Part shown: positions 8,127 through 16,433 of the stretch, piece after piece | Position numbering within the stretch: position 1 is the stretch's first letter | Layout: the number at the start of each line of letters is the position of its first letter | Assembly (NCBI RefSeq): GCF_900188445.1 | Contig: NZ_FZOR01000025.1 | Coordinates: 1 to 64,000, forward strand | DNA: 64,000 nucleotides | Source of the DNA: Actinomadura meyerae | GTDB lineage: Bacteria > Actinomycetota > Actinomycetes > Streptosporangiales > Streptosporangiaceae | Reading direction: 5' to 3' | Position numbers and translations under genes: made by a program | The notes under the pieces: generated by a model | Told to the model about the DNA's origin: nothing | The model's input: only the letters and a program-made list of their open reading frames with translations | The model's database searches: none

Positions 8127-9668
8127 TCAGCCGTTGCCGCCCCAGTGCGGGCCGCTGTACCGCAGGAGGACGCCTTCGAGCTCGCGCCGGGAGCCCTTGA
8201 TCCGGTGGACGGGCATGACGACGATCCAGCCCGACTTCCGTTCCAGGTAGCAGAGCATCATGCGCGGCCCCCGGGGCGGCGGATGACCGGTACCGGGTCC
8301 GGGGGAGATGCAGAGCGACCATCCGGAGGGCGAGTCCGCGCGGCGGACCGTCACGCGGCCGATCCCGTGCCACGGGTAGCGGACGAGCCTGCCCTGGAAC
8401 CGGACCTGGATGCCGTTCTGGCTGATCTCCAGGTCGCACGGGCTCACCAGCTCCCGGATGAGGGGGACGAGCCAGATCACCGGCGTGCGGATCATCGCGA
8501 TGGCCACCACGCAGAGCACCGCGAGGACCAGAGCGAGAAGCACGCGGTCACCGCTGTTCGACAGGCTCCCCAAGCCCATCAGGGTGAGGATGCCGAAGGC
8601 GATGCCGAGGACGAACAGCAGGGAATGCCCGACCAGCGCGAGCACGACGGGAAACCTGTTCCCGGTGAACGCCACGGGCGGGAGATGGGGGACGGCCTGC
8701 GGACCGGGCCACGGCGTGTGACCGGAGGAGGGCGTGTGACCGGAGGAGGGCGTGTGACCGGAGAAGGAGGTGGCGGATACAGGACGGGTGCCGGGTGCGG
8801 GATAGCGGGTCAGCATCTCCTGGACGGGCGGCGGTAACCAGGCGTCGCTCCGGCCGGCCGCCGACAGCGCCTCCAGCAGTTCCGCCGGCTTCGGGCGCGC
8901 CGCCGGGTCCTTGGCGAGGCAGCGCGCGACGATCCCCCGGATGGGGTCGGGCAGGCCGTCCAGCGAGGGCTCCTTGTGGACGACCCGGTAGACCAGCGCC
9001 TCCGACGGCCCCTCGCCGAACGGCCGCACCCCCATGACGTGAGCGAGGACGGCGCCGAGGGCGAACACGTCGCAGGCGGGCGCGACCGTCCCCTCGGACA
9101 GCAGTTCCGGTGCCATGAACCCGGGCGTTCCGGCATGCCCGGTGACACCGGACGCGTCCACGGCGCGCGCGATGCCGAAGTCGATGACGCGCGGGCCGTC
9201 CGAGGCGAGCAGGACGTTCGAGGGCTTGAGGTCGCGGTGCACGACGCCGACCGCGTGGATGGCCTCCAGGGCCTCCGCCAACCCGGCCCCCAGCACGAGG
9301 GCTGACTCCAGCGGGAACGGCCCGTGCTCGGCGAGGGCGGCGGCGAGCGACGGTCCGGGCACGTAGGCCGTGACCAGCCAGGGGATGTCGGCGTCCGCGT
9401 CGGCGTCGACGACCGGGGCGGTGTGGAAGCCGCCGACCTGGCGCGCCGCCTCGACCTCGCGTTTGAAGCGGCGCCGGAACTCGGCGTCGGAGGCCAGCCC
9501 CGGATGGACGAGCTTCACCGCCACCGGGCGCCCGCCGGGGGACGAGCCGAGGAACACCTGCCCCATCCCGCCCGCGCCCAGCCGGGCCGACAGCGCGTAC
9601 CGGCCGACCGTTCGAGGATCTCCAGGTCGCAGGTCCTCCACCGCGGCTCCCTGCCATCCGATGTTCAC
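8127..9668 (-). CDS. Membrane Ser/Thr protein kinase with C-terminal membrane-anchored domain
   Basis: A 513-residue Hanks-type kinase. The kinase domain spans about residues 22-270: glycine loop GAGGMG, ATP-binding Lys52 (VAVK), catalytic HRDLKPSN with Asp146, DFG at 163-165 and the APE motif at 186-188. A linker carries the repeated element SSGHTP (three 18-bp copies). Two hydrophobic segments follow at about 340-366 and 376-400, then a roughly 100-residue domain after them. With an even number of segments, both the kinase and the tail would face the cytoplasm. It lacks PASTA repeats, so it does not look like a PknB-type cell-wall sensor. The signal is unknown. Confidence 0.9.
   Translation of the reverse strand: MNIGWQGAAVEDLRPGDPRTVGRYALSARLGAGGMGQVFLGSSPGGRPVAVKLVHPGLASDAEFRRRFKREVEAARQVGGFHTAPVVDADADADIPWLVTAYVPGPSLAAALAEHGPFPLESALVLGAGLAEALEAIHAVGVVHRDLKPSNVLLASDGPRVIDFGIARAVDASGVTGHAGTPGFMAPELLSEGTVAPACDVFALGAVLAHVMGVRPFGEGPSEALVYRVVHKEPSLDGLPDPIRGIVARCLAKDPAARPKPAELLEALSAAGRSDAWLPPPVQEMLTRYPAPGTRPVSATSFSGHTPSSGHTPSSGHTPWPGPQAVPHLPPVAFTGNRFPVVLALVGHSLLFVLGIAFGILTLMGLGSLSNSGDRVLLALVLAVLCVVAIAMIRTPVIWLVPLIRELVSPCDLEISQNGIQVRFQGRLVRYPWHGIGRVTVRRADSPSGWSLCISPGPGTGHPPPRGPRMMLCYLERKSGWIVVMPVHRIKGSRRELEGVLLRYSGPHWGGNG
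8713..8766 (-). repeat. Three tandem 18-bp units in the kinase linker
   Basis: Units at 8713-8730, 8731-8748 and 8749-8766 are identical except for one base in the last. Each is six codons long and encodes SSGHTP or the FSGHTP variant in the linker between the kinase and membrane segments. The linker is probably disordered, where length changes are tolerated; its Ser and Thr residues could be autophosphorylation sites. Confidence 0.85.
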
Positions 9669-9775
9669 GTTTCCGCTCGCCGGGCGAGCCGGTCGCCAGT
9701 AAAACGGACCGTCACGCCGTCTGGCGGGTCATGGGACGCAGAAGCGGTGAATCGGGGAAGGCATGTACAGGCGGG

Positions 9776-11533
9776 CTACGCCGCCGACGTGGTGAATGCG
9801 GTGATCGTGACCTTCTGCTTGGGTGGGCCGTCATCGCCGCTCTCCGTGCCCTTCCCGGCGACCCGGTCGATGATGTCCAGCCCGGACGTGACGTGCCCGA
9901 AGACGGGGAAGGAGTGGGCGAGGTCCGGTGCGTCCCCGTAGAGGATGAAGAACTGGCTGCTGTTGGGGCCGTTGACCGCGTTCGCCATGGCCACGGTGCC
10001 TCTGACGTAGGGCGGGGCCGTGTTCTCGTTCTCGAAGGTGTAGGACGCGCCTCCGGCTCCGGTCCCGGTCGGGTCGCCGCATTGGAGGACCTTGAGGCTG
10101 GGGTTCGTCGTCAGGCGGTGGCACGACGTGCGGTTGTAGAAGCCCTGCTTCGCCAGGAAGGCCAGCGAGTTCACCGTGCAGGGCGCCGCAGGGTCGAGTT
10201 CCAGTTCCAGGTCGCCCAGGTTGGTCTTGATGGTGGCCTTGGTGGGGAGCCCCACCGGGTTGACCGGCGGCGTCCCGACGAACTTCACCTGGTCGCTCGA
10301 CGAGGGCGGGTAGCTGCACTTCCCTCCGCCGGCGCCCGTCGTCTGCGCGACCGGCTTGCCGCTCTCCGAATCGCCCGGCTTCTTCCTGCCGGGATCGTCG
10401 CCGTCGTTCAGCAGGATCGCGGTGGTGAGCGCGCCCGCCACCAGCAGCACTCCGGCCGCCGCGGCACCGGCGACCAGCAGCGGGCGCCTGCTCCGTCCCT
10501 GCGCCGGACGGGTGGTCCCGGGGGCGGGGAAGCCCGGAGGCGGCCCGACGGGCCCCCGGGGGGCCGCTCCCCCGCCGAACGGAGGCGCGGGCGCGGCCGG
10601 CGGCGCGAACGGGCCGGGAGGAGGCGGCGGTGCGGTCGGCCCGGCGCTCGGCTCGGCGGTCTGCACGGCACCGGCCGGGCGGGTGGCGGCGGAGCTGCCC
10701 TCGGCCAGGAGGTTCGCGTCCGGGCCGATGCCGAGGAGCCGCTGGAGCACCTGCGTGGCGGTGAGCCGGTCCGCCGGGTCCTTGGCCAGGCAGGCCGTCA
10801 CCAGGTCGCGGAGCCGCTCGGTCAGCGCCCCGAGGTCCGGCTCCGCGTACAGGACGCGCTGCATGATCGCGGGGACGGTGTCGCCGCCGAACGGCGGCGC
10901 CCCGTTGGCGGCGAACACCATCGTGCAGGCCCACGCGAACATGTCCACCGGCGCGCCGCCGGACGAGCCCGACACCTGCTCGGGCGCCATGTAGGCGGGG
11001 GTGCCGACGGCGCCGGTCATGGTGGCGGACGTGGCGTCCAGCGGCCGGGCGATGCCGAAGTCGATGACCTTCGGGCCGTCCGGGCCGAGCAGCACGTTGG
11101 CGGGCTTGAAGTCGCGGTGGACGACGCCCGCCTCGTGGATGGCGGCCAGCGCGGTCGCGGTGCCGATCGCCAGCCGCACCTGCTCGTCGGGGGACGCGGT
11201 GCCGCGCTCGGCGACCAGGTCCTTCAGCGACGGTCCGTCGACGTACTCGGTGATGATGTGCGGCGGGTCGTCGTCGGCGGTGGCGGCGAGGATGCGGGCG
11301 GTGCAGAAGGGGGCGACGCGCCGGGCCGCGTCGAGCTCCCGCTCGAAGGCGGTGCGGGCCCGCGGGTCCCGGCCGAAGTCGGCGTGCAGCAGCTTCACGG
11401 CGACGCGCTGCCCGGTCTCGTCCGACTCGCCCAGGTAGACGGTGCCCTGGGCGCCCTCGCCGATCCGGGCGGTGAGCCGGTACCCGGCCACCTCGCGCGG
11501 GTCGTTGGCACGCAACGGGCGGCTTTCCGGCAT
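9776..11533 (-). CDS. Ser/Thr protein kinase fused to an extracellular cyclophilin-type PPIase domain
   Basis: 585 residues in three parts. Residues 18-270 are a Hanks-type kinase with GEGAQG, Lys47, HRDFKPAN (Asp141), DFG at 158-160 and the APE motif at 183-185, so it looks active. A proline-rich linker (about 295-345) leads to one membrane segment at about 351-375. Residues about 430-585, outside the cell, form a cyclophilin domain: CHR (Arg473), Q-C-GDPTGTG at 484-492, AMANA at 516-520, SSQFFI at 525-530 and HSFPVFG at 540-546. Compared with canonical cyclophilins, the segment between the catalytic Arg and the QxGD motif is altered and the usual Phe is not evident, so isomerase activity may be weak. 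It could act as a sensor or as a chaperone for secreted proteins. Confidence 0.88.
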   Translation of the reverse strand: MPESRPLRANDPREVAGYRLTARIGEGAQGTVYLGESDETGQRVAVKLLHADFGRDPRARTAFERELDAARRVAPFCTARILAATADDDPPHIITEYVDGPSLKDLVAERGTASPDEQVRLAIGTATALAAIHEAGVVHRDFKPANVLLGPDGPKVIDFGIARPLDATSATMTGAVGTPAYMAPEQVSGSSGGAPVDMFAWACTMVFAANGAPPFGGDTVPAIMQRVLYAEPDLGALTERLRDLVTACLAKDPADRLTATQVLQRLLGIGPDANLLAEGSSAATRPAGAVQTAEPSAGPTAPPPPPGPFAPPAAPAPPFGGGAAPRGPVGPPPGFPAPGTTRPAQGRSRRPLLVAGAAAAGVLLVAGALTTAILLNDGDDPGRKKPGDSESGKPVAQTTGAGGGKCSYPPSSSDQVKFVGTPPVNPVGLPTKATIKTNLGDLELELDPAAPCTVNSLAFLAKQGFYNRTSCHRLTTNPSLKVLQCGDPTGTGAGGASYTFENENTAPPYVRGTVAMANAVNGPNSSQFFILYGDAPDLAHSFPVFGHVTSGLDIIDRVAGKGTESGDDGPPKQKVTITAFTTSAA

Positions 11534-11596
11534 CCCCTACCTCCCCGACGAAAACGGAGGGAGAAGACTATCCAGGAGCCGCGTCCGGGCGGGCGG

Positions 11597-12010
11597 TCAG
11601 TCCGTCCCGCCGATGCGCAGGAGCAGGTCGAGGAGGGCGTCCCGCTCGTCCTCCCGCAGCGGGGCGAACAGCTCGGCGAGGGCCTCGTCGGCGACGGCGC
11701 TCCCGGCCGCCAGGACCTTCTCGCCGGCGGGCGTCAGCCGGTGCTCGATGCTCCGGCCCGCGCCGGGGCGCCGGTCGATGAGGCCCTGGGCGCCGAGGCG
11801 CCCGGCGAGGGTGCCGAACGCCTGCTCGCTCTGGAACGTCTCCGCGGCGAGCGCCCGCGCGGACGCGCCCGGGGAACGGCTGATCGCCCGCAGCGCGTCC
11901 CACTGCGCCAGCGTTGTGCCGACGCTCGCGAGCCGGCCGTCGAGCGCCCTGTGGTGCCGGTGCTGGGCCCGCCTGAGCGCTCGACCGAGGGCTTGTCCTT
12001 CGACGGCCAT
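11597..12010 (-). CDS. MarR-family transcriptional regulator
   Basis: A 137-residue MarR-type protein with the usual dimerisation helices flanking a winged helix: TLAQWDALRAISRSPGASARALAAETFQSEQAFGTLAGRL, then a wing ending in RSIEHRLTPAGEKVL. The ligand and targets are unknown. It lies between the kinase-cyclophilin gene and the beta-glucosidase gene on the same strand; the glucosidase stop is 19 bp upstream of its start, so the two could be cotranscribed. Confidence 0.85.
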   Translation of the reverse strand: MAVEGQALGRALRRAQHRHHRALDGRLASVGTTLAQWDALRAISRSPGASARALAAETFQSEQAFGTLAGRLGAQGLIDRRPGAGRSIEHRLTPAGEKVLAAGSAVADEALAELFAPLREDERDALLDLLLRIGGTD

Positions 12011-12029
12011 ACGCCCAGCGTAGAACCGG

Positions 12030-13325
12030 TCAGGACGACGCTATGAGATCCCGGTACCAGGCGTAGGACTTCTTTGGGGTGCGCTTCTGCGTCTCATAGT
12101 CGACGTGGACGAGGCCGAAGCGGGGGTGGTAGCCCTCGGACCATTCGAAGTTGTCCAGCAGCGACCACGCGAAGTAGCCGCGGATGTCGATGCCCTCGTC
12201 GATGGCGGTGCGCATGGCCTTGATGTGGGCGTCCAGGAACTCGATGCGGGACGAGTCGTCCACCGTGCCGTCCGCGCCGACCTCGTCGGGGAACGAGCAT
12301 CCGTTCTCCGTGATGTAGAGCGGCGGCAGGTCGTAGCGGGCGTCGAGCGTGCGGAGCAGCGACAGGAACGCGTCCGGGACGATCGGCCAGCCCATGCCGG
12401 TCGTCGGATACTCGGTGATGTCGACCATGTCGAACGGCAGCGGGCCCTCGGACGGCGTCGCCAGCCGCGTCGGCTGGTAGTAGTTCACGCCGAGGAAGTC
12501 GATGGGCGAGGCGATGACGGACAGGTCCGCCGACCGGATGTACGGCGCGTCCCCCATGAGGTCCGGATAGCGCCCGAGGAGCACGGGGTCGGTGAACAGC
12601 CGGTTCATGAACGCGTCGAACGCGTCGGCGGCGGGCTGGTCGGCGGGCGTCGCGGCCCACGCCGGGGAGTAGTGGTTCGTCAGCCCGACGGCGCGGGCGT
12701 TGCGGCTGCGCAGCGCGGTGACGGCGAGGCCGTGCGCGAGGAGCTGGTGGTGCGCGGTGGGGAGGGCGTCCATCAGCAGGGCCTTGCCGGGCGCGTAGAC
12801 CGCGAACGCGTAGCCGTAGGCCGTGACGACCACGGGCTCGTTCAGAGTTATCCACATGTCCACGCGGTCCGCGAGCCGCTCGGCGGCCAGGTAGGAGAAT
12901 TCGGCGAACCGGTAGGCGGTGTCGCGTTCCAGCCAGCCGCCGGCGTCTTCGAGCGGCTGCGGGAGGTCCCAGTGGTAGAGGGTGGCGGCGGGCGAGATCC
13001 CGGCGGCGAGCAGGCCGTCCACGAGCCGGTCGTAGAAGTCCAGGCCCTTGGCGTTGACGGGTCCGCTCCCGGACGGCTGCACGCGCGGCCACGCGATGGA
13101 GAACCGGTAGGCGCCGACGCCGAGGCCCGACATCAGCGCGACGTCCTCCGGCCACCGGTGGTAGTGGTCGCAGGCGACGTCGCCGGTGTGGCCGTCCCGG
13201 ACGCGTCCGGGCGTGTGCGCGAAGGTGTCCCAGGTGGACGGTCCCCTCCCGTCCTCGTCCACCGCGCCCTCGATCTGGTAGGCGGCGGTGGCGACGCCCC
13301 AGCGGAAGCCCTCCGGCAGACCCAT
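12030..13325 (-). CDS. Family 1 glycoside hydrolase (beta-glucosidase)
   Basis: A 431-residue GH1 enzyme, typical in length and complete. The acid/base Glu163 lies in TLNEP and the nucleophile Glu340 in YITENG. The substrate-binding segments QIEGAVDEDGRGPSTWD near the N terminus and WSLLDNFEWSEGY near the C terminus are also present. No signal peptide, so it should cleave imported beta-glucosides such as cellobiose in the cytoplasm. No sugar ABC transporter or LacI regulator is adjacent, which is unusual for actinomycete GH1 genes. The ATG at 13325 gives the expected MGLPEGFRWGVATAAYQ start. Confidence 0.95.
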   Translation of the reverse strand: MGLPEGFRWGVATAAYQIEGAVDEDGRGPSTWDTFAHTPGRVRDGHTGDVACDHYHRWPEDVALMSGLGVGAYRFSIAWPRVQPSGSGPVNAKGLDFYDRLVDGLLAAGISPAATLYHWDLPQPLEDAGGWLERDTAYRFAEFSYLAAERLADRVDMWITLNEPVVVTAYGYAFAVYAPGKALLMDALPTAHHQLLAHGLAVTALRSRNARAVGLTNHYSPAWAATPADQPAADAFDAFMNRLFTDPVLLGRYPDLMGDAPYIRSADLSVIASPIDFLGVNYYQPTRLATPSEGPLPFDMVDITEYPTTGMGWPIVPDAFLSLLRTLDARYDLPPLYITENGCSFPDEVGADGTVDDSSRIEFLDAHIKAMRTAIDEGIDIRGYFAWSLLDNFEWSEGYHPRFGLVHVDYETQKRTPKKSYAWYRDLIASS

Positions 13326-13465
13326 CGCGATCCTCTCCCCAAAATGCGAATAGCCTTCGGATGTTAGTGGCGGGGTGGTGCGCGCGGAAGACTCCGGTGG
13401 CCCCGGGGTGGTGAACGGCCTGGCGGTCCATGCGGGGCATGCCCCCGGTCGGGGACAATGGCCGG

Positions 13466-14089
13466 GTGACCGAGATCCGGACCCCGCTCCGCCGCCGTCC
13501 CGCCCAGCGCCGCAGCGCCGAACGCGTCCAGCGGATGCTCGACGCCTGCGCGGACATCCTCGACGAGGACGGCTACGACGGCCTCACCACGACGCGCATC
13601 GCCCAGCGCGCCGAGGTGGCGATCGGCTCGGTGTACCAGTTCTTCCCGGACAAGCGCGCCGTGGCGCAGGCCCTCGCCCTGCGCAACCTGGAGGAGTTCG
13701 GCGACCGCATCTCCGCGCGGCTCGCCGAGGGCGGGTTCGGCGACTGGTCCGACACGGTCGGCGCCATCATCGAGATCTTCGTCGAGATGCACCGCACCGT
13801 CCCGGGCTTCCGCGTGCTGCGCTTCGGCGACGTCGCCGACGTCAACCTGCTCGACTCCGACGCCGACAACAACGCCGTCGTCGCCGACCGGCTCCGCCGC
13901 ATGATCGTGGACACCTTCGACGTCCGGGACACCCCCGGCCTCGCCACCGCGCTCGCCATCGCGGTCGAGGCCGGTGACGCCGTGCTGAAGATGGCCTTCC
14001 GCCGCAGCCCGGACGGCGACCCCGAGATCGTGGCCGAGGCCGAGCGCATGATCCATGCCTACCTCGCGTCCCATATCCGGCACTCCTGA
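13466..14089 (+). CDS. TetR-family transcriptional regulator
   Basis: A 207-residue TetR regulator. The HTH region covers RVQRMLDACADILDEDG and TTTRIAQRAEVAIGSVYQFFPDKRA, followed by a C-terminal ligand domain. I use the GTG at 13466, just before TEIRTPLRRRPAQRR, where the family usually begins; longer starts add residues without family similarity. It is divergent from the beta-glucosidase gene and about 115 bp upstream of the LURP-like gene. The palindrome at 14934-14960 before the ferritin-like gene is of the type TetR proteins bind, so this protein is a candidate for it, but nothing in the sequence proves it. Confidence 0.85.
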   Translation: MTEIRTPLRRRPAQRRSAERVQRMLDACADILDEDGYDGLTTTRIAQRAEVAIGSVYQFFPDKRAVAQALALRNLEEFGDRISARLAEGGFGDWSDTVGAIIEIFVEMHRTVPGFRVLRFGDVADVNLLDSDADNNAVVADRLRRMIVDTFDVRDTPGLATALAIAVEAGDAVLKMAFRRSPDGDPEIVAEAERMIHAYLASHIRHS

Positions 14090-14204
14090 GCGCCATCGCC
14101 CCCTCTCCCCGGGCACCAAAGGCGTAGGCGTCCCCCACTCCCGGAAAAACCGGGATGTGCGGGACTCGCTGTGGCAGACTCCCACCGCACAAGCGACAGA
14201 ACGG

Positions 14205-14813
14205 GTGAGTCCGCTGGACGAAGAGAGACTGCAGGCGCAGAACAGGCTGCTGATCCGGCAGCGGGTGCGCCTGATGGTGAACCAGTACGAGGTGCACGCC
14301 GAGGCCCCCGGTGGCGGGGAGGGCGAGCTGCTGGCCTTCGCGCAGCAGAAGCGGCTGGCGTTCAAGGAGCAGGTCACCCTGTACTCGGACGACACCAAGA
14401 CGCGTCCGATCCTCGGCTTCAAGGCGCGCAAGCGGATCGACCTCGCGTCCGCCTACGACGTCACGGACGCGCACGGGCAGCCGATCGGCGTCTTCCGCAA
14501 GGACTTCAAGAAGTCGCTGCTGGCCTCCACCTGGCATCTGGAGCAGCCGGGCCTCGGCGTGACCACGGGCAGCGAGCGCAACAAGTTCGTGGCGGTGCTG
14601 CGGCGCGTCTGGCAGATCATCCCGTACGTGGACAGCCTGCCGTTCGCCTGGCCGTACCACTTCGACTTCTACGCGGGCGACCAGGTCGTCTTCTCGGTGG
14701 AGAAGAAGTTCGGGTTCCGCGACCGCTACACCGTCGACATCAAGGACCCGCGCCTCGACCGGCGGCTCGTCATCGCGCAGGCCGTCGGCCTGGACGCCCT
14801 CCAGTCGCGCTGA
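14205..14813 (+). CDS. LURP-one/Tubby-C-like family protein
   Basis: A 202-residue protein resembling the YxjI/LURP-one-related (Tubby C-terminal-like, phospholipid-scramblase-related) fold: an antiparallel barrel in which residues about 10-50 read QNRLLIRQRVRLMVNQYEV, with later strands such as GVFRKDFKKSLLASTWHLE and FDFYAGDQVVFSVEKKFGF. Members bind membranes or lipids, but the bacterial ones have no settled function. The GTG at 14205 is chosen because the upstream frame is not family-like. A strong hairpin terminator follows, separating it from the ferritin-like gene. Confidence 0.7.
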   Translation: MSPLDEERLQAQNRLLIRQRVRLMVNQYEVHAEAPGGGEGELLAFAQQKRLAFKEQVTLYSDDTKTRPILGFKARKRIDLASAYDVTDAHGQPIGVFRKDFKKSLLASTWHLEQPGLGVTTGSERNKFVAVLRRVWQIIPYVDSLPFAWPYHFDFYAGDQVVFSVEKKFGFRDRYTVDIKDPRLDRRLVIAQAVGLDALQSR

Positions 14814-14854
14814 CCCGCCGACCCGCCGACCGGCGCGCCCGGCTCCGAGCTCTC

Positions 14855-14892
14855 CCGTCGCCCGCATCTCCCCGGGGAGGTGCGGGCGACGG
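14855..14892 (+). terminator. Hairpin terminator after the LURP-like gene
   Basis: The arms 14855-14873 and 14874-14892 pair almost fully (core CCGTCGCCCGCA with TGCGGGCGACGG, one G-U pair) with a very short loop. There is no long T-run, as is common in high-GC actinomycetes. Confidence 0.75.
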
Positions 14893-14933
14893 CTTTCGCG
14901 GCGCGTTCCGCCGGGGGCCCTGGCCTCCCCGAG

Positions 14934-14960
14934 CTTTACATGTTACGAAGGTATGTAAAG
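14934..14960. promoter_or_regulatory. Palindromic operator upstream of the ferritin-like gene
   Basis: CTTTACAT at 14934-14941 and its exact reverse complement ATGTAAAG at 14953-14960 are separated by 11 bases. This is an AT-rich palindrome in a very GC-rich intergenic region, 62 bp before the GTG start, with the size and symmetry of a TetR-family operator. Confidence 0.7.
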
Positions 14961-15022
14961 CCGTGGGCGGTGCACGCACGCGTCGCGATGGCGCGGCGCA
15001 ACGCCTGGAGGAGGATCCCCCC

Positions 15023-16129
15023 GTGAGTTCCTTTGACCTCTACTCCACCCCGGTCCCGACCGAGACGTGGAACGTCCCCATGGCGGGCGATGCCCGCTTC
15101 ACCTGGGAGTACGACGACGGGCGCGACCGGCTGCTGAGCCTGTACCAGAAGGGGAAGGACAAGCAGTGGGACGCGCAGAAGCGCATCGACTGGGACCTTG
15201 AGGTCGACCCCCTCAACGTCGCCGGCCTGCCGGAGAACTTCAACCCGCTCCACGGGTCCGACATCTGGGAGAAGATGTCGCAGAAGGAGCGCGACGAGTT
15301 CGGCCGCCACCAGGGGTCGTGGCTGTTCAGCCAGTTCCTGCACGGCGAGCAGGGCGCGCTGAACGTGTCGGCGCGGATCGTCCAGTCCGTCCCCGACCTG
15401 GACTCGAAGTTCTACGCCGCGACCCAGACGATGGACGAGGCGCGGCACGTCGAGCTGTACACGAAGTTCCTGCACGAGAAGATCGGGATGTACTACCCGA
15501 TCAACCAGGACCTGGCGAAGCTGCTCGCCGAGTCGCTGGAGGACAGCCGCTGGGACCTGCCCTACCTCGGCATGCAGGTCCTCATCGAGGGCCTCGCGCT
15601 CGCCGCGTTCGGGCTGTACCGCGACATGTCGACGAACCCGCTGGTGAAGCAGCTGCTCGCGTACGTCATGCAGGACGAGGCGCGGCACGTCGCGTTCGGG
15701 CGGCTCGCGCTCAAGGACTACTACGCCGAGCTCACCGAGAAGGAGCGGGCCGAGCGCGAGGAGTTCGTCGTCGAGGGCTGCTACCTGATGCGCGACCGCT
15801 TCAAGGGGCGCGAGATCTTCGAGACGCTCGACATGCCGGTCGAGAAATGCATGGAGTACGTCGACAACTCCGATATGTACACCCTCTATCAGTCGCTGCT
15901 GTTCAGCCGGATCGTGCCGTGCGTGCGGGACGTGGGCCTGTGGGGCGACAAGGTGCAGGCGGCCTATCGGGACATGGGCGTTCTCGACAACGCCAAGGCC
16001 GACCTGGAGGCGCTGATGAGGCAGGACGAGGAGATCGCCGAGAAGGTCGACGAGGAGCGCTACGCGGCGGAGGTCGCGGCGCGCAAGGAGGAGGTCGACG
16101 AGGCCATCTCGCTCGGCGCGGCCGAGTAG
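15023..16129 (+). CDS. Ferritin-like (ribonucleotide-reductase R2-like) diiron protein
   Basis: A 368-residue helical protein with two copies of the carboxylate/His iron-ligand motif: DEARHVELYTKFL and DEARHVAFGRLAL, each about 30-40 residues after a helix with a further Glu (GEQGALNVS and IEGLALAAFG). This is the four-helix diiron site of the ferritin-like superfamily, closest in style to R2-like oxidases or diiron oxygenases. No tyrosyl-radical site can be assigned. The substrate is unknown. The GTG at 15023 follows a GGAGGAGG ribosome-binding site by 8 nt. A palindromic operator lies upstream, so expression is probably switched. The stop region carries a 14-bp duplication that copies the TAG stop. 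Confidence 0.82.
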   Translation: MSSFDLYSTPVPTETWNVPMAGDARFTWEYDDGRDRLLSLYQKGKDKQWDAQKRIDWDLEVDPLNVAGLPENFNPLHGSDIWEKMSQKERDEFGRHQGSWLFSQFLHGEQGALNVSARIVQSVPDLDSKFYAATQTMDEARHVELYTKFLHEKIGMYYPINQDLAKLLAESLEDSRWDLPYLGMQVLIEGLALAAFGLYRDMSTNPLVKQLLAYVMQDEARHVAFGRLALKDYYAELTEKERAEREEFVVEGCYLMRDRFKGREIFETLDMPVEKCMEYVDNSDMYTLYQSLLFSRIVPCVRDVGLWGDKVQAAYRDMGVLDNAKADLEALMRQDEEIAEKVDEERYAAEVAARKEEVDEAISLGAAE

Positions 16130-16149
16130 CCGGGACCGAGTAGCCGGGA
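16122..16149 (+). repeat. 14-bp duplication of the stop-codon region
   Basis: CCGAGTAGCCGGGA occurs at 16122-16135 and again at 16136-16149. The first copy contains the TAG stop of the diiron-protein gene; the second copies it downstream. A perfect terminator hairpin follows. Confidence 0.85.
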
Positions 16150-16179
16150 CAAGGGAGCCGGACCCGGTGACCAGAACGG

Positions 16180-16216
16180 GGAGAAGGCGGGGGCGCGCGG
16201 CGCCCCCGCCTTCTCC
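16180..16216 (+). terminator. Perfect hairpin terminator after the diiron-protein gene
   Basis: GGAGAAGGCGGGGGCG at 16180-16195 pairs without mismatch with 16201-16216; with the extra C-G pair at 16196/16200 the stem is 17 bp with a 3-nt loop. Followed by no long T-run. Confidence 0.9.
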
Positions 16217-16433
16217 TATGTCGGAAATTGTCACCCTTTGGCAGATCGGGCGCGGCCGCGCATCGATTTCGGAGATCTCTCTGCCGTTTACCAATTGATT
16301 CTCGAATCGGCCGTGCGCGCCTTCTCGTTGTACTAACGTCCCCGCTCGACGGTGCGCCGAATTCGCCGGACCGGCGGGCGCACATCGCGCACATCGCACG
16401 TGCAGGGTCAAGCCGGAAAACCGGGGGGAAACA

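Noticed and set aside
12848..12856. TTATCCACA DnaA box inside the beta-glucosidase gene
   Set aside because: It encodes the conserved DMWITLNEP region, so the sequence is explained by the protein; single box.
14171..15022. Extension of the diiron protein by 284 codons upstream, which would fuse it to the LURP-like region
   Set aside because: The upstream part is a shadow of the LURP-like gene in another frame and crosses a terminator and an operator. The GTG at 15023 has an excellent ribosome-binding site.
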